The position numbers and the translations under genes were made by a program. The notes beneath the pieces are model-generated. The model was not told where the DNA came from, ran no database searches, and was given only the letters and a program-made list of their open reading frames with translations. From Pseudomonas japonica (GTDB lineage: Bacteria; Pseudomonadota; Gammaproteobacteria; Pseudomonadales; Pseudomonadaceae), in the NCBI RefSeq assembly GCF_013522925.1, contig NZ_JAAMQU010000001.1, positions 490,927 to 554,926 of the forward strand: DNA of 64,000 nucleotides, in the 5' to 3' direction. Every line of letters starts with the position of its first letter. Positions within the stretch are counted from its first letter, which is position 1. Of this stretch, positions 15,965-26,761 are shown one piece after another.

Positions 15965-17500
15965 GTGAATATTGCGCAAATCAAGGCGACCCTGCCGCGC
16001 GAACTGATGGCTTCGGTCGTGGTTTTCCTCGTGGCATTGCCCTTGTGCATGGGGATTGCCATTGCCTCGGGCGTGCCGCCCGCAAAAGGATTGGTTACCG
16101 GCATCGTGGGCGGCTTGGTAGTGGGCTTTCTGGCAGGTTCGCCGTTGCAGGTAAGCGGCCCCGCAGCCGGTTTGGCCGTATTGGTTTTCGAGCTGGTCCG
16201 CCAGCACGGCTTGGCCATGTTGGGGCCTATCTTGCTGCTGGCCGGCGTTCTGCAGTTTGCGGCAGGCCGGTTTCGCCTCGGCTGCTGGTTTCGGGTAACG
16301 GCGCCCGCGGTGGTGTACGGCATGCTGGCGGGTATCGGCGTGCTGATTGTGCTTTCACAGGTGCACGTAATGCTCGACCAGTCACCGCAGCCGTCCGGCG
16401 TGGCCAATTTGCTGCAATTCCCCGGTGCGGTCAGCGAGGCCCTGCCGGCCCTTGGTGGTGGCCTGGGTTGGCAAGCGGGGATGCTTGGCGTACTCACCAT
16501 TGCCATCATGTGGGCGTGGGAAAAGCTACGCCCTGCCCGCTTACGATTTGTGCCAGGCGCCTTGCTGGGTGTAGCCACAGCGACGGTGCTCAGTATTATT
16601 CTCCCGCTGCAGGTAAAGCGTGTGGAAGTGCCCGCCAACCTTGCCGATGCCATCGACCTGCTCAAGCCGGCCGACTTGATGGCCCTGGCGGACCCTACCC
16701 TCTTGATTGCCGCTGTTGCCTTGGCTTTTATTGCCAGCGCGGAAACATTGCTATCGGCAGCCGCGGTGGATCGCATGCACAGTGGGGTGCGGTCGGATTT
16801 CGACCGGGAGCTGTCGGCCCAGGGGGTGGGCAACATGCTCTGCGGCCTGCTTGGGGCCTTGCCCATGACGGGCGTGATTGTACGCAGCTCCGCTAACGTA
16901 CAGGCGGGCGCGCAAACCCGCGCCTCGGCAATCCTGCATGGCCTTTGGTTGCTGGCGTTCGTTGTAGTGTTGTCCAGCGTGTTGCAGCAGATTCCAGTTG
17001 CCAGCCTGGCCGGTGTGCTGGTGTTCACCGGCGTGAAGCTGGTGGACTTCAAGGCCTTCCGCGGGTTGGGACGTTATGGGCGCATGCCGATGTTCACCTA
17101 CGCCGCCACAGCGCTGGCCATCGTGTTCACGGATCTGCTGACCGGCGTGCTGCTGGGCTTCGCCCTTACGTTGCTGAAGCTGGCGCTGAAAGCCGCGCGC
17201 TTGAAGATCGCCCTGGTGCCTGCCGGCGAACGCCGGGTCGAACTGCGCCTGACCGGGTCGGCCACCTTCCTGAAGGTACCCGCGCTAACGAAAGCGCTGG
17301 GCACCATCGAGCCGGGCACAGAGGTGCATGTGCCGCTGGGCGGGCTGAGCTACATCGACCACTCGTGCCTGGAGCTGCTGGAAGATTGGGGGCGGGCCAA
17401 TCAGGCCAGCGGCTCCCGGTTGGTCATCGAAAGCCGCGGCCTCAAGCGCCGTGTCGAAGGCCGCCTGCGCACCAGCACAGGGTTGGGAGCGGGCGCTTAG
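15965..17500 (+). CDS. SulP-family anion transporter
   Basis: A 511-residue membrane protein with 10-12 hydrophobic segments and the SulP signature in VVFLVALPLCMGIAIASG and LQVSGPAAGLAV. A C-terminal STAS-like domain follows (about residues 420-505, with VPLGGLSYIDHSCLELLEDW). Members move sulfate, bicarbonate or other anions; linkage to a carbonic anhydrase favours bicarbonate, but this is not proven. The start is GTG 15965, with GGAG at 15954-15957. It converges with the hypothetical gene at 17507, six bases away. Confidence 0.88.
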   Translation: MNIAQIKATLPRELMASVVVFLVALPLCMGIAIASGVPPAKGLVTGIVGGLVVGFLAGSPLQVSGPAAGLAVLVFELVRQHGLAMLGPILLLAGVLQFAAGRFRLGCWFRVTAPAVVYGMLAGIGVLIVLSQVHVMLDQSPQPSGVANLLQFPGAVSEALPALGGGLGWQAGMLGVLTIAIMWAWEKLRPARLRFVPGALLGVATATVLSIILPLQVKRVEVPANLADAIDLLKPADLMALADPTLLIAAVALAFIASAETLLSAAAVDRMHSGVRSDFDRELSAQGVGNMLCGLLGALPMTGVIVRSSANVQAGAQTRASAILHGLWLLAFVVVLSSVLQQIPVASLAGVLVFTGVKLVDFKAFRGLGRYGRMPMFTYAATALAIVFTDLLTGVLLGFALTLLKLALKAARLKIALVPAGERRVELRLTGSATFLKVPALTKALGTIEPGTEVHVPLGGLSYIDHSCLELLEDWGRANQASGSRLVIESRGLKRRVEGRLRTSTGLGAGA

Positions 17501-17506
17501 AGCAAT

Positions 17507-18151
17507 TCAGGCGACGTTGATTTCAATCCCCAGTTGACGGGACAGGCAAGGCCAGCGTTTCCACGCCGCGCCTGTCTCGGGGCTGGTGAGCTTGTCCTTG
17601 TACGCCTGAACGGTTTCCTGCTCGAACGCTTCGTCATCAAGCAGCTGGTCAATGGAGTGGTGCACCACTTCATCCAGCTCGTTCGCGAAGGGTTCGCCAA
17701 TAAGGTTATGTGCGATCAGGTTCGCCACGGTGGTATCCAGCGGAATCAACGGCTGGGCGAAGTGGCGGATATACAGGTCGTTTACCTCTTCCACCAGGCG
17801 GTGGGCCAGGTAGGCTTCGTCCAGCAACCCGTCCAGGCCTTCGTGGCCGGTTATCAACTCCGGCGGCCGCAGGAAGTATTCCAAGGCAATGTTCAGCACC
17901 GGTTGAATCTGCGGGCTGATGCCCGCCTCCAGCGCGACTTGCGCCGCCGCGTCGATCAGGTCGGGCACCTGTTCGATATAGGCATCGACGAAGCGGTGAA
18001 GGGTAGCCTCCGACTCGCTTTGGCCGTCATTCAGGCGAATGGAAGAGTGAAGGGTGCTAAGGCGGCCATTCAAGAGGCCGGCAAGCTGGCCGGTTTGTGC
18101 CTCATGGTTGTGGGCACGCTTGATCAGCTCGCGCAATGCGGCGGTATTCAT
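17507..18151 (-). CDS. Conserved hypothetical protein (PA0104-like)
   Basis: A 214-residue, acidic, mainly helical, soluble protein without signal peptide or membrane segment. I recognise it only as the conserved gene between the SulP gene and the aa3 oxidase cluster in other Pseudomonas (PA0104 position). Visible features are a Leu-rich first half and a conserved-looking EEVNDLYIRHFAQPLIPLD block. No catalytic motif is seen. The gene is retained although the oxidase genes that normally follow are missing. Confidence 0.75.
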   Translation of the reverse strand: MNTAALRELIKRAHNHEAQTGQLAGLLNGRLSTLHSSIRLNDGQSESEATLHRFVDAYIEQVPDLIDAAAQVALEAGISPQIQPVLNIALEYFLRPPELITGHEGLDGLLDEAYLAHRLVEEVNDLYIRHFAQPLIPLDTTVANLIAHNLIGEPFANELDEVVHHSIDQLLDDEAFEQETVQAYKDKLTSPETGAAWKRWPCLSRQLGIEINVA

Positions 18152-18368
18152 GTTTACTCCGGCTAATACGTTTGCGCAAAGCCCCTACGATAGTCGCCAC
18201 CACGGTAGGGGTCAGATGAAATATTCATAACCCGTCCGTGGTTATTTCCTTGAGTTATTGCAAAAAGCCATTATGGGCTTCGAGAGTTCTAAGGGTTCAG
18301 GCTTGCCGAAGGCTTGCTCAGGCGTGCTGAATCACCGTACCGTGTGGCATGCCTCTGGGAGCCATGAG

Positions 18369-19001
18369 ATGACCCGCCTCGAAAAAGCCACCGCTGCCCT
18401 GATCGTGATTGTCGCTCTGGGGATCGGCTGGATGATCGAAAAGGCTATCAACCGCGACGGGCTGGACGAAAGTTCAGAGCTGTTGGAAGCTGGGGTCATC
18501 GTTCTTCCCCAAGGGCGCCCGATGCCTCGCCTGGACATGACCGATCAGGACGGGCACACCGTCGCGATGGACAGCCTTACCGGTACCTGGAGCGTGCTGT
18601 TCTTCGGCTATACCTTCTGCCCCGACATTTGCCCTACTACGCTTGCGCAGTTACGAGAGCTGAAACGCAAACTGCCTTCGGCATCCGCGCAGCGGCTACA
18701 GGTGTACTTCGTAAGCGTTGACCCGAACCGGGACACGCCGGCGCAAATGAAGGACTATTTGAGTTACTTCGACAAGAACTTCAAAGGGCTGACGGCATCG
18801 GAAGCGGTATTGACGCAATTCTCGACCGCAACCGGCATCCCCTACCTGCCGCCGGATACCACCAAGCCTAATTACACTGTACAGCACAGCGGTAACCTGG
18901 CGGTCATAGGGCCGGACGGTCGGCTACGCGGGTTTATCCGCGCGCCATTCGACACGGCCCTGCTGGTGAAGCGTTTGCCGCAGCTGCTGGAAAGCAACTG
19001 A
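18369..19001 (+). CDS. SCO1/SenC family copper-binding thioredoxin-like protein
   Basis: A 210-residue protein with one N-terminal membrane anchor (about residues 8-25) and a periplasmic thioredoxin-like domain. The copper/redox motif FCPDICPTTLAQL carries CxxxC, and the distal His lies in VQHSGNLAVI. SCO proteins help deliver copper to cytochrome oxidase CuA. I chose ATG 18369 because the product then starts with the anchor. In P. putida and P. aeruginosa this gene ends the aa3 oxidase cluster; here no cox genes precede it, so its client is unclear. It converges with metQ, 3 bases apart. Confidence 0.9.
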   Translation: MTRLEKATAALIVIVALGIGWMIEKAINRDGLDESSELLEAGVIVLPQGRPMPRLDMTDQDGHTVAMDSLTGTWSVLFFGYTFCPDICPTTLAQLRELKRKLPSASAQRLQVYFVSVDPNRDTPAQMKDYLSYFDKNFKGLTASEAVLTQFSTATGIPYLPPDTTKPNYTVQHSGNLAVIGPDGRLRGFIRAPFDTALLVKRLPQLLESN

Positions 19002-19004
19002 CCT

Positions 19005-19778
19005 TCAGAAGGCTGGCAGCACCGCGCCTTTGTATTTATCCAGGATGAACTGCTTGAGCTCCGGGCTGTGCAGGGCTGCAGCCAGCTTTTGCATGGCCGG
19101 CGAATCCTTGTTGTCCGGGCGGGCGACCAGAATGTTTACATAAGGCGAGTCGTTGCCCTCGATCACCAAAGCATCCCGGGCGGGGTCCAGTTTGGCTTCC
19201 AGGGCGTAGTTGGTATTGATCAGCGCGAGGTCCACCTGCGTCAGCACCCGTGGCAGGGTGGCGGCTTCGAGGGCGCGGATTTTCAGGTCTTTCGGGTTCT
19301 CGATGATGTCCTTGGGCGTTGCCAGGATGTCCCTGGGGTTCTGCAGCTTGATCAGGCCAGCCGCTTGCAGCAGCAGCAACGCTCGGCCGCCATTGGTGGC
19401 ATCGTTGGGAATGACCACGTTGGCACCGCCCGGCAACTCGTCGAGCTTCTTGTACTTGCTCGAATACGCGCCCAGCGGCTCCAGGTGCACGCCGGTCACG
19501 GCAACCAGGTTGGTCCCTTTACCGTTATTGAATTCATTCAGGTAGGGCTGGTGCTGGAAGAAGTTCGCGTCCAGGCGGCTTTCTGCGACTTGCACGTTAG
19601 GCTGTACGTAATCGGTGAATACTTTCACGTTCAGGTCTACGCCCTGTGCGGCCAGCGCTGGCTTCACGAATTCGAGGATTTCGGCGTGAGGCACCGCGGT
19701 GGCGGCAACGGTGAGCGTTTCGTTGGCGTGTGCGGCCAGGCTGAAAACAGTGGCGAATGCCACCAGCAGTTTTTTCAT
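19005..19778 (-). CDS. metQ: Methionine ABC transporter, substrate-binding protein
   Basis: This 257-residue NlpA/MetQ-family protein has a signal peptide (MKKLLVAFATVFSLAAHA, cleavage about residue 18). It lacks a lipobox cysteine, so it should be a soluble periplasmic binder rather than a lipoprotein. The blocks ATAVPHAEILEF, DYVQPNVQV, NFFQHQPYL and NDATNGGRAL are diagnostic. It binds D/L-methionine and feeds MetNI. The gene is last in a metN-metI-metQ operon on the minus strand. Confidence 0.93.
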   Translation of the reverse strand: MKKLLVAFATVFSLAAHANETLTVAATAVPHAEILEFVKPALAAQGVDLNVKVFTDYVQPNVQVAESRLDANFFQHQPYLNEFNNGKGTNLVAVTGVHLEPLGAYSSKYKKLDELPGGANVVIPNDATNGGRALLLLQAAGLIKLQNPRDILATPKDIIENPKDLKIRALEAATLPRVLTQVDLALINTNYALEAKLDPARDALVIEGNDSPYVNILVARPDNKDSPAMQKLAAALHSPELKQFILDKYKGAVLPAF

Positions 19779-19823
19779 GGTCAGTGCTCCTGCAGGCCGC
19801 CCAGGGATAAGGGCGGCTTTACT

Positions 19824-20489
19824 TTATTTACGGGAATAATGAATCACCAGGCGGTCGCCGATGCTTTGCAGCACCTGCACCAGGACGATCAGCAACACCA
19901 CGGTGACGATCATCACGTTGGTCTGGAACCGCTGGTAGCCGAAGCGAATGGCCAGGTCCCCCAGGCCACCCGCGCCCACCAGGCCCGCCATGGCGGTATA
20001 GGACACCAGTGTGATGGCCGTGACGGTAATCGCCGCGAAGATGCCTGGCCGTGCTTCGGGCAACAACGCGTTGAGGATGATCTGCCTGGTAGTGGCGCCC
20101 ATCGACTGGGTGGCTTCGATAATGCCGCGGTCTACCTCACGTAACGCGGTTTCAACCAGGCGGGCGAAGAACGGCGTGGCGCCCACGACCAGCGGCGGAA
20201 TCGCGCCTGCAATGCCCAGGGAAGTGCCGGTGATCAGGATGGTCAGCGGGATCATCACGATCAGCAGAATGATGAACGGGAGGGAGCGCAGTACGTTCAC
20301 CACGAATGAAAGCAAGGCGTACATACCGCGCTGTTCGAACAGCTGCCGCGGGCCGCAGAGGAACAGCAGCACGCCCAGCGGCAAGCCGAGCAATACCGTG
20401 AACAGCAGCGACCCGCCGAGCATCAGCAAGGTGTCGACTGTGGCAAGCCAGATGTCGCTCCAGTCGATGTTGGCAAAGAATTCAATCAC
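19824..20489 (-). CDS. metI: Methionine ABC transporter, permease
   Basis: A 221-residue inner-membrane permease with five or so hydrophobic segments and the EAA-type loop ([19 protein letters not shown] region, carrying EAxxxMG). It forms the channel of the MetNIQ methionine importer. Its ATG overlaps the metN stop (ATGA), and metQ follows after 45 bases, so the three genes are one operon. Confidence 0.94.
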   Translation of the reverse strand: MIEFFANIDWSDIWLATVDTLLMLGGSLLFTVLLGLPLGVLLFLCGPRQLFEQRGMYALLSFVVNVLRSLPFIILLIVMIPLTILITGTSLGIAGAIPPLVVGATPFFARLVETALREVDRGIIEATQSMGATTRQIILNALLPEARPGIFAAITVTAITLVSYTAMAGLVGAGGLGDLAIRFGYQRFQTNVMIVTVVLLIVLVQVLQSIGDRLVIHYSRK

Positions 20490-21493
20490 CGCAATACCTC
20501 CATATGCACGTCCGCTTGTGCGAAGCGGGCGAACGCTGCGTCCATGTCGCCGCCCGTGATCGCCAGCGTCAGCTGCCCGTAAGGAGCATCCTTGATGCGG
20601 TCGATACGGCCAGCGAGGATGCTGTAGTCCACGCCGGTTTCCCGGGCAACGGTACCCAGCAATGGCGCATAGGTGGCTTCGCCCTGGAAGGTCAGGCGCA
20701 CGATACGCCCCGGCACGTGAGCGAAATCGTCGCGCTGTTCGCTTTCGTCGATCTGCTCGTCCTCCTGCACGAAGCGCTTCGTAGTGGGATGGGTGGGGTG
20801 CAGGAACACTTCGGCGACCGGCCCCTGTTCCACGATCCGCCCGGCGTCCATCACGGCTACCTGATCACATACACGTCGGATCACGTCCATCTCGTGGGTG
20901 ATCAACACGATGGTGAGGTTCAGTTCGCGGTTGATCTCGGCCAACAGGCGCAGCACCGAAGCGGTGGTTTGAGGGTCCAGCGCGCTGGTGGCCTCATCGC
21001 ACAGCAGGATTTTCGGCTGGGTGGACAGCGCGCGAGCGATACCTACCCGTTGCTTCTGCCCGCCGGACAGCTGCGCCGGAAACTTGCGCGCGTGTTCGCT
21101 CAAGCCAACCCGCGCCAGCAGGCTGGCTACGCGCTTGTCGATTTCAGCAGACGGAAGTTCGCCCGCCAGGCGCAGCGGCAACGCCACGTTATCGGCGACG
21201 GTTTTCGATGCCAGCAGGTTGAAGTGCTGGAAGATCATGCCCACCTGCTGGCGCAACCGGCGCAGGCGGTCCGCGCCATAGGCAGTCACGTCTTCGCCAT
21301 CGATGAGTATGGTGCCGCCGCTGGGCTGCTCCAGCCGGTTGATCAGGCGCAGCAACGTGCTTTTGCCGGCGCCGGAATGGCCGATCAGGCCAAATACCTG
21401 GCCTGAAGGGATCAGTAACCGGGTGGGGTGCAAGGCGGGAATATCCCGGCCTGCCACCCGGTAGGTCTTGTGGACGTCTTGAAACTCGATCAC
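20486..21493 (-). CDS. metN: Methionine ABC transporter, ATP-binding protein
   Basis: A 335-residue ATPase with Walker [10 protein letters not shown], signature [15 protein letters not shown], Walker [13 protein letters not shown] and the switch His in VLITHEM. The C-terminal NIL domain (about residues 260-335) is the methionine-sensing part that inhibits transport when methionine is high. It is the first gene of the operon; about 220 bases separate it from the divergent catalase gene. I found no recognisable methionine or SAM riboswitch in that gap. Confidence 0.95.
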   Translation of the reverse strand: MIEFQDVHKTYRVAGRDIPALHPTRLLIPSGQVFGLIGHSGAGKSTLLRLINRLEQPSGGTILIDGEDVTAYGADRLRRLRQQVGMIFQHFNLLASKTVADNVALPLRLAGELPSAEIDKRVASLLARVGLSEHARKFPAQLSGGQKQRVGIARALSTQPKILLCDEATSALDPQTTASVLRLLAEINRELNLTIVLITHEMDVIRRVCDQVAVMDAGRIVEQGPVAEVFLHPTHPTTKRFVQEDEQIDESEQRDDFAHVPGRIVRLTFQGEATYAPLLGTVARETGVDYSILAGRIDRIKDAPYGQLTLAITGGDMDAAFARFAQADVHMEVLR

Positions 21494-21712
21494 GGGTCAC
21501 CTGCGTGCCACGCACCCTGAGGCGCGTATGGAGGGCGGTTGGCCAAAACCGCGCATTTTAGCCTGAGCAGGCCGCCGCATCAGTATTTCTTTCGTGACCG
21601 GTTGCCGCAGCTGCTGCGATTTAACGGAACGGGCACCTCCCATGGTGAGTCACTAATCCACGAACCACCATGCGAAGCCTGAAACGGGCATAGCCAGCGA
21701 GGATACAACCAC

Positions 21713-23839
21713 ATGGCAACCGAAAGCGGAAAACCCAGCGAACTGGCCGGCACCGACGCGCCGGACCGCGCCAACACCAACGACAAGCTGGAACAACTCG
21801 AAGCGTTTCGTTCAGACGCCACCGGCCAGGCGCTGCGTACCAACCATGGCGTGAAGATCAGCGATAACCAGAACACGCTCAGGGTTGGCCCGCGCGGCCC
21901 CTCGCTGCTTGAAGACTTCATCATGCGCGAGAAGATCACCCACTTCGACCACGAGCGTATTCCCGAGCGGATCGTGCATGCGCGGGGTTGCGCGGCCCAC
22001 GGTTACTTCCAGAGCTATGGCTGCCATGCCAGCCTGACCAAAGCCGCGTTCCTTCAGGACCCGAACAAGCAAACCCCGGTGTTCGTGCGCTTTTCCACCG
22101 TGCAAGGCCCGCGCGGCTCGGGTGATACCGTGCGCGACGTACGCGGCTTCGCGACCAAGTTCTATACCGACGAGGGCAACTTCGACCTGGTCGGCAACAA
22201 CATGCCGGTGTTCTTTATCCAGGACGCGGTGAAATTCCCCGACTTCGTTCATGCGGTCAAGCCCGAGCCTCATAACGAGATCCCTACCGGCGGCTCGGCG
22301 CACGATACCTTCTGGGACTTCGTGTCGCTGGTGCCGGAGTCCGCTCATATGGTCATCTGGGCGATGTCCGACCGTGCCATCCCCAAAAGCCTGCGCACCA
22401 TGGAGGGCTTCGGTATCCACACCTTCCGGTTGATCAATACCGAAGGCAAGGCGAGCTTCGTGAAATTCCATTGGAAGCCCAAGCAGGGTGTGTGCTCGCT
22501 GGTGTGGGACGAGGCGCAGAAACTGGCAGGCAAGGACACCGACTACCACCGCCGGGACCTGTGGGAAGCCATCGAAATGGGCGACTACCCCGAGTGGGAG
22601 CTGGGTGTGCAGATCGTGCCGGAGGAGGACGAGCATAAGTTCGAGTTCGACCTGCTCGACCCCACCAAGATCATCCCCGAAGAACTGGTACCCGTCACGC
22701 CGCTGGGCAAGCTGGTGCTGAACCGCAATCCGGATAATTTCTTCGCCGAGACCGAACAGGTCGCGTTCTGCCCCGGCCACATCGTGCCTGGTATCGACTT
22801 CACCAACGATCCCCTGCTGCAAGGCCGGCTGTTCTCGTACACCGATACCCAGATCAGCCGCCTCGGCGGGCCGAACTTCCATGAAATTCCTATCAACCGC
22901 CCTGTGGCGCCTAACCATAACGGCCAGCGCGACGGCATGCACCGCATGACCATCGACCGCGGCCGTGCCGCCTACGAGCCGAATTCCATCGATGGTGGCT
23001 GGCCGAAGGAAACCCCGGCTGGCCCCAAAGACGGCGGGTTCGAGACGTATCAAGAGCGGGTGGAAGGCTACAAGATCCGCGAGCGCAGCGAGTCCTTTGG
23101 TGATCACTTCTCCCAGGCACGGTTGTTCTTCCACAGCATGAGCGAGCCGGAAAAGGAACACATCATCGCCGCCTACAGCTTCGAGCTGGGCAAGGTCGAT
23201 CGGGAGTTCATTCGCGCCCGGCAGGTGAATGAGATCCTCGCCAATATCGACCTTACCCTGGCCCAGCGCGTGGCGGCCAACCTGGGCTTGCCTGCGCCTA
23301 CGGCTGGCACGGTCGACGTGAAGGAGCAGACCCTCAAGGCATCGCCAGCGCTGAGCCAGCTGAACCTGCTGGTGGACAACATCAAGGGCCGCAAGATCGC
23401 GGTACTGGTGGCCAACGGGGTGGACGACCAGGCGGTAGCCAGCGTGAAAGCCGCGCTCGAAGCCGAAGGCGCCCATGCCAAGGTGCTAGGGCCGACCTCG
23501 GCGCCGGTGAAAACCGCAAGTGGCGCCACACTGGCGGTGGACGCCTCCATGGAAGGGCTGCCGTCCATCGCGTTCGATGCGGTGTGGATTCCCGGCACTC
23601 AGCAGTCGGTGCAGGCGATGAGCACTGATGGCGTGGCACTGCACTATGTGCTGGAAGCCTATAAGCACCTCAAGGCCATTGGCGTAAGCGACCAGGCCAA
23701 GGCGCTGATCGACCAGCTCAAGCTGGAAGAGGATGCAGGCTTGTTGATCGGCGACAGCAAGGTCGCGGATTTCATCGCCGCTATCAAGCAGCACCGGGTA
23801 TGGGCGCGGGAGCCGAAGGCCAAGGCCGTTCCAGCCTGA
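21713..23839 (+). CDS. katE: Large-subunit (HPII-type) catalase
   Basis: This 708-residue monofunctional heme catalase is of the long clade 2 type. The catalytic His lies in [14 protein letters not shown] and the distal Asn region in [18 protein letters not shown]. The heme-ligand Tyr is in [18 protein letters not shown], and [13 protein letters not shown] is the usual active-site neighbour. A C-terminal flavodoxin/DJ-1-like domain (about residues 560-700) completes the large form. It removes H2O2, typically in stationary phase. The start is the ATG at 21713, behind GCGAGGA. It appears monocistronic. Confidence 0.95.
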   Translation: MATESGKPSELAGTDAPDRANTNDKLEQLEAFRSDATGQALRTNHGVKISDNQNTLRVGPRGPSLLEDFIMREKITHFDHERIPERIVHARGCAAHGYFQSYGCHASLTKAAFLQDPNKQTPVFVRFSTVQGPRGSGDTVRDVRGFATKFYTDEGNFDLVGNNMPVFFIQDAVKFPDFVHAVKPEPHNEIPTGGSAHDTFWDFVSLVPESAHMVIWAMSDRAIPKSLRTMEGFGIHTFRLINTEGKASFVKFHWKPKQGVCSLVWDEAQKLAGKDTDYHRRDLWEAIEMGDYPEWELGVQIVPEEDEHKFEFDLLDPTKIIPEELVPVTPLGKLVLNRNPDNFFAETEQVAFCPGHIVPGIDFTNDPLLQGRLFSYTDTQISRLGGPNFHEIPINRPVAPNHNGQRDGMHRMTIDRGRAAYEPNSIDGGWPKETPAGPKDGGFETYQERVEGYKIRERSESFGDHFSQARLFFHSMSEPEKEHIIAAYSFELGKVDREFIRARQVNEILANIDLTLAQRVAANLGLPAPTAGTVDVKEQTLKASPALSQLNLLVDNIKGRKIAVLVANGVDDQAVASVKAALEAEGAHAKVLGPTSAPVKTASGATLAVDASMEGLPSIAFDAVWIPGTQQSVQAMSTDGVALHYVLEAYKHLKAIGVSDQAKALIDQLKLEEDAGLLIGDSKVADFIAAIKQHRVWAREPKAKAVPA

Positions 23840-23872
23840 CCGATAGCAGCCAGGCCGGGCCCGTCGCTACGA

Positions 23873-24580
23873 TCAGGGCTTGGCTGGGCTGAGGATGATC
23901 ATCGCTGGCTGCCGCTGTTCAATGCGGTGGCCCAGCTTCCATTGCAGGCCCGGGGCGCGGCGGTTCACCCGGGTACGAATCAGCGTTTCAAGCCAGGGAA
24001 TATCGGCTTGGCGCGGTGCCTGCACCACAACGTCACAGTGATAATTCACGATGTCGGTCGTGATGTCGTCCAGCTGCGCCCACAACTGATGCAGGTCACG
24101 GGTAGCCAAGGTGATAGGTGTGCTGTTGGCGGCCGGGTCGATCACCCGCGCCACGGGCTTCGCTTCGGCGGCCTTGAGGGCGGCTTCGGCTTTTTCCAGC
24201 TCTGCCTTGCGGGCCTGCGCGATAGCGCCGTTTACGCCGCCAACCAACGCTGGCGCCTGCGGCATCAGGGAGCGCGCCCGGGCCAGCGCAGTAGCCGCGG
24301 CATTCACGTCACCTTTCTGCAGCACGATCTGGCTACGCTTGAGGTAGGCCTCGGCCAGCTGCCGTTGCAGGCTCTCCAGTTGCGGGTCATCGGGCGTTTT
24401 CGCCTGCAACGCCGCCAGCTGATCCTCTGCGGTGGCCAACTCATTGCTGGTAATGCTCTGCTGCAGTATTTCGACCGCGCTGGGTGGTGCCGGCGGAGCT
24501 TCCACCGGCGCGCTCTGGCACCCGGCAAGCGCCAGGGAAATTGCCGCGATCAGCAGACAACCAGACATGAAAGGCTTCAT
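23873..24580 (-). CDS. PA5502-family lipoprotein with helical repeat region
   Basis: A 235-residue lipoprotein: the lipobox LAGCQSAP gives Cys at about 21. It is followed by a Pro/Ala linker, a helical Ala/Leu/Gln-rich region with TPR-like character (residues 40-150: AEDQLAALQAKTPDDPQLE and an ATALARARSLMPQAP repeat), and a C-terminal domain ending NRRAPGLQWKLGHR. The start at ATG 24580 fits the signal peptide. It lies between znuB and the catalase, as PA5502 does next to znuB. Function unknown. Confidence 0.82.
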   Translation of the reverse strand: MKPFMSGCLLIAAISLALAGCQSAPVEAPPAPPSAVEILQQSITSNELATAEDQLAALQAKTPDDPQLESLQRQLAEAYLKRSQIVLQKGDVNAAATALARARSLMPQAPALVGGVNGAIAQARKAELEKAEAALKAAEAKPVARVIDPAANSTPITLATRDLHQLWAQLDDITTDIVNYHCDVVVQAPRQADIPWLETLIRTRVNRRAPGLQWKLGHRIEQRQPAMIILSPAKP

Positions 24581-24662
24581 TGCGCCACTCTCTTTATGGG
24601 CAAAATCGAGCAAGTCTACACGCCGGACGGCCGTGCGAAAAAGCCCCCTTTGTACGAGCGTC

Positions 24663-25448
24663 TCAGGCACGGCGCGGCAGCGCGTAACTAAGCAGGAACA
24701 AGGCAGCCGCGCACACCACGATCGAGGGCCCGGCGGGCGTGTCCTTGAACCACGAGGCTGCCAGCCCGCCACACACGGCCACCACACCCAGCAGGCTCGC
24801 GCCGAGCGCCATTTGCTCCGGTGAGCGGGCATGCCGCTGGGCAGCCGCCGCCGGGATGATCAGCAGCGATGTTATCAACAACACGCCCACGATCTTCATG
24901 GCCACGGCGATCACGATTGCAATGAGCAGCATAAGCCCCATACGCAACGGCGCCACCGGGAGGCCCTCCACCCGGGCCAGCTCTTCGTGAACCGTGATCG
25001 CGATAAGCGGGCGCCAGAGCACGAACAGCAGCACCAGTACCAAGGCGCTGCCGCCCAGTATCCAGCCAAGGTCGGTGGCGTTCATGGCCAACAGATCCCC
25101 GAACAGGTACCCCATGAGGTCGATGCGTACGTCGCGCATGAAGCTGAGCGCCACCAGCCCCAGCGAGAGCGTGCTGGGCGCCAGTATGCCCAGCAGCGTG
25201 TCGGACGCCAGGGGCTGCCGCTGTTGCAAGGTTACCAGCACGACCGCCAGCAGTAGGCAACCTGCTGTGACCGCCAGCGTCGGGCTCACTTGCAAGGCCA
25301 GGCCCAGCGCCACGCCCAGCAACGCGGCGTGGGACAGGGTGTCGCCGAAATAAGCCATTCGCCGCCATACCACAAAAGAACCCAGCGGGCCGGCCACTAC
25401 CGCCAGTGCCAGGCCGGCGGCGAGCGCGTAAATCAGGAAGTCATCCAT
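24663..25448 (-). CDS. znuB: Zinc ABC transporter, permease
   Basis: A 261-residue permease of the ABC-3 metal family with about eight membrane segments. [23 protein letters not shown] (typical block, shown in part) and [11 protein letters not shown] are diagnostic. It forms the membrane channel of the ZnuABC zinc importer. The start is ATG 25448, overlapping the end of znuC by 8 bases, so translation is coupled. It is the last gene of the zur-znuC-znuB operon. Confidence 0.94.
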   Translation of the reverse strand: MDDFLIYALAAGLALAVVAGPLGSFVVWRRMAYFGDTLSHAALLGVALGLALQVSPTLAVTAGCLLLAVVLVTLQQRQPLASDTLLGILAPSTLSLGLVALSFMRDVRIDLMGYLFGDLLAMNATDLGWILGGSALVLVLLFVLWRPLIAITVHEELARVEGLPVAPLRMGLMLLIAIVIAVAMKIVGVLLITSLLIIPAAAAQRHARSPEQMALGASLLGVVAVCGGLAASWFKDTPAGPSIVVCAAALFLLSYALPRRA

Positions 25449-26214
25449 GCTTGCACTGCTCCCCGTGCTGGTGAGCGTGCCCTTCCACCACTTCGCCGTG
25501 CAGGGTGTGGGCATGGTCGTGATGGTGGTGATAGATGGCCAGGCCAGGCGCGTGTTCGCCGAACAGCTCGATGAAGGCCGGGTCGCCGCTGACCTGTTCC
25601 GGGTGGCCAGAGCAGCACACGTGGTGGTTCAGGCACACCACCTGGTCGGTGGTGCTCATCACCAGGTGAAGATCATGGGACACCATCAGCACGCCGCAGC
25701 CGTGGCGGTCGCGCAGGCGGGTGATCAGCCGGTAAAGCTCGGCCTGCCCGGCGACATCTACCCCTTGCACCGGCTCGTCGAGCACCAGCAGTTCTGGTTC
25801 GCGCAACAAGGCGCGCGCCAGCAATACCCGCTGCATCTCGCCTCCCGAAATGGTTTGTACCGGCTTGTCGATCACCTGCGCAGCGCCTACTTCATCCAAT
25901 GCGGCCTGGGCCTTCGCTCGATTGACGCCCGGAAGCAACCGCAGGAAGCGGACTACCGTCAGTGGCAGGGTTTGCTCGACCTGAAGCTTTTGCGGCATGT
26001 AGCCGATGCGCAGCCGCGGCCTGCGCCACACCGAACCGCTGGTGGGCTGCAACAGCCCGAGTACTGCCCGCACCAGCGTTGTCTTGCCAGCGCCATTGGG
26101 GCCGATCAGGGTCACGATTTCTCCCGGGCGCACTTGCAGGTCGATGCGCTCCAGGGTGGATTGGCCGGCAAAGGTGACCGACACCTGGTCCAGGCGGATA
26201 AGCGCGTCTTTCAT
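25441..26214 (-). CDS. znuC: Zinc ABC transporter, ATP-binding protein
   Basis: A 257-residue ATPase with Walker [10 protein letters not shown], signature [15 protein letters not shown], Walker [13 protein letters not shown] and switch His in MVSHDLH. The C-terminal 40 residues are His-rich ([14 protein letters not shown] and [12 protein letters not shown]), a feature of ZnuC in Pseudomonas that may bind zinc. The ATG at 26214 overlaps the zur stop by one base. Confidence 0.95.
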   Translation of the reverse strand: MKDALIRLDQVSVTFAGQSTLERIDLQVRPGEIVTLIGPNGAGKTTLVRAVLGLLQPTSGSVWRRPRLRIGYMPQKLQVEQTLPLTVVRFLRLLPGVNRAKAQAALDEVGAAQVIDKPVQTISGGEMQRVLLARALLREPELLVLDEPVQGVDVAGQAELYRLITRLRDRHGCGVLMVSHDLHLVMSTTDQVVCLNHHVCCSGHPEQVSGDPAFIELFGEHAPGLAIYHHHHDHAHTLHGEVVEGHAHQHGEQCKHG

Positions 26215-26696
26215 CAGGCCGCCTTGCAGTTCGCGCAGAGGCCCACCACCTCGACCGTCTGCGCCTCGACCGCGAAGCCGATACCAGCAGCGCCGTGGTT
26301 GATGGCCTCGCTGATAGGAGCGTCTTCGAGTTCCACCGCCACATGGCACACCCGGCAGATCAGGAACTGCCCCTGATGCGCATGTTCAGGGTGGGCGCAT
26401 CCCATGAAGGCATTGAGCGAGGCGATGCGGTGAACCAGGCCGTTATCAAGCAGGAAATCCAGCGCGCGATACACGGTGGGCGGGGCGGCGCGACGGCCGT
26501 CCTGCTCACTCAATACGCCCAGAATATCGTAGGCCCCCAGGGGCTTGTGGCTTTGCCATACCAGTTCCAGCACGCGACGACGCAGGGCAGTGAGGCGCAG
26601 CCCTTTCTGTGCGCACAGTGTGTCGGCTTCCGTGAGAGCGGAATGCACGCAGTGGGAGTGATCGTGGGGGCGGTTGGCCAGGGGCGTGATAAACAT
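26214..26696 (-). CDS. zur: Zinc uptake regulator (Fur family)
   Basis: A 160-residue Fur-family repressor that binds zinc and shuts off zinc uptake genes. The winged-helix part includes [21 protein letters not shown] and [20 protein letters not shown]. Structural zinc cysteines are in CRVCH and CANCK, and regulatory His residues lie in the [10 protein letters not shown] region. It is the first gene of zur-znuC-znuB and divergent from znuA; the 65-base gap should hold Zur sites for both directions. Confidence 0.94.
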   Translation of the reverse strand: MFITPLANRPHDHSHCVHSALTEADTLCAQKGLRLTALRRRVLELVWQSHKPLGAYDILGVLSEQDGRRAAPPTVYRALDFLLDNGLVHRIASLNAFMGCAHPEHAHQGQFLICRVCHVAVELEDAPISEAINHGAAGIGFAVEAQTVEVVGLCANCKAA

Positions 26697-26721
26697 GAGC
26701 GGGACGCATCTGTATGGAGAC

Positions 26722-26734
26722 GTTATTATGTTAC
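26722..26734. promoter_or_regulatory. Candidate Zur site between zur and znuA
   Basis: GTTATTATGTTAC, preceded by GAGAC, resembles the Zur consensus GAAATGTTATANTATAACATTTC well in its left half and less in its right half. It lies centrally in the only gap between the divergent zinc uptake genes, where Zur must act. The match is partial. Confidence 0.5.
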
Positions 26735-26761
26735 CCCTTTCTGCATCTGAAGGTGTCTACC

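Noticed and set aside
21494..21712. Methionine or SAM riboswitch before metN
   Set aside because: No recognisable aptamer core or terminator switch was found on the minus strand.
21812..23476. 554-codon open frame antisense to katE
   Set aside because: Shadow frame without family features; katE is complete with all heme-catalase motifs.
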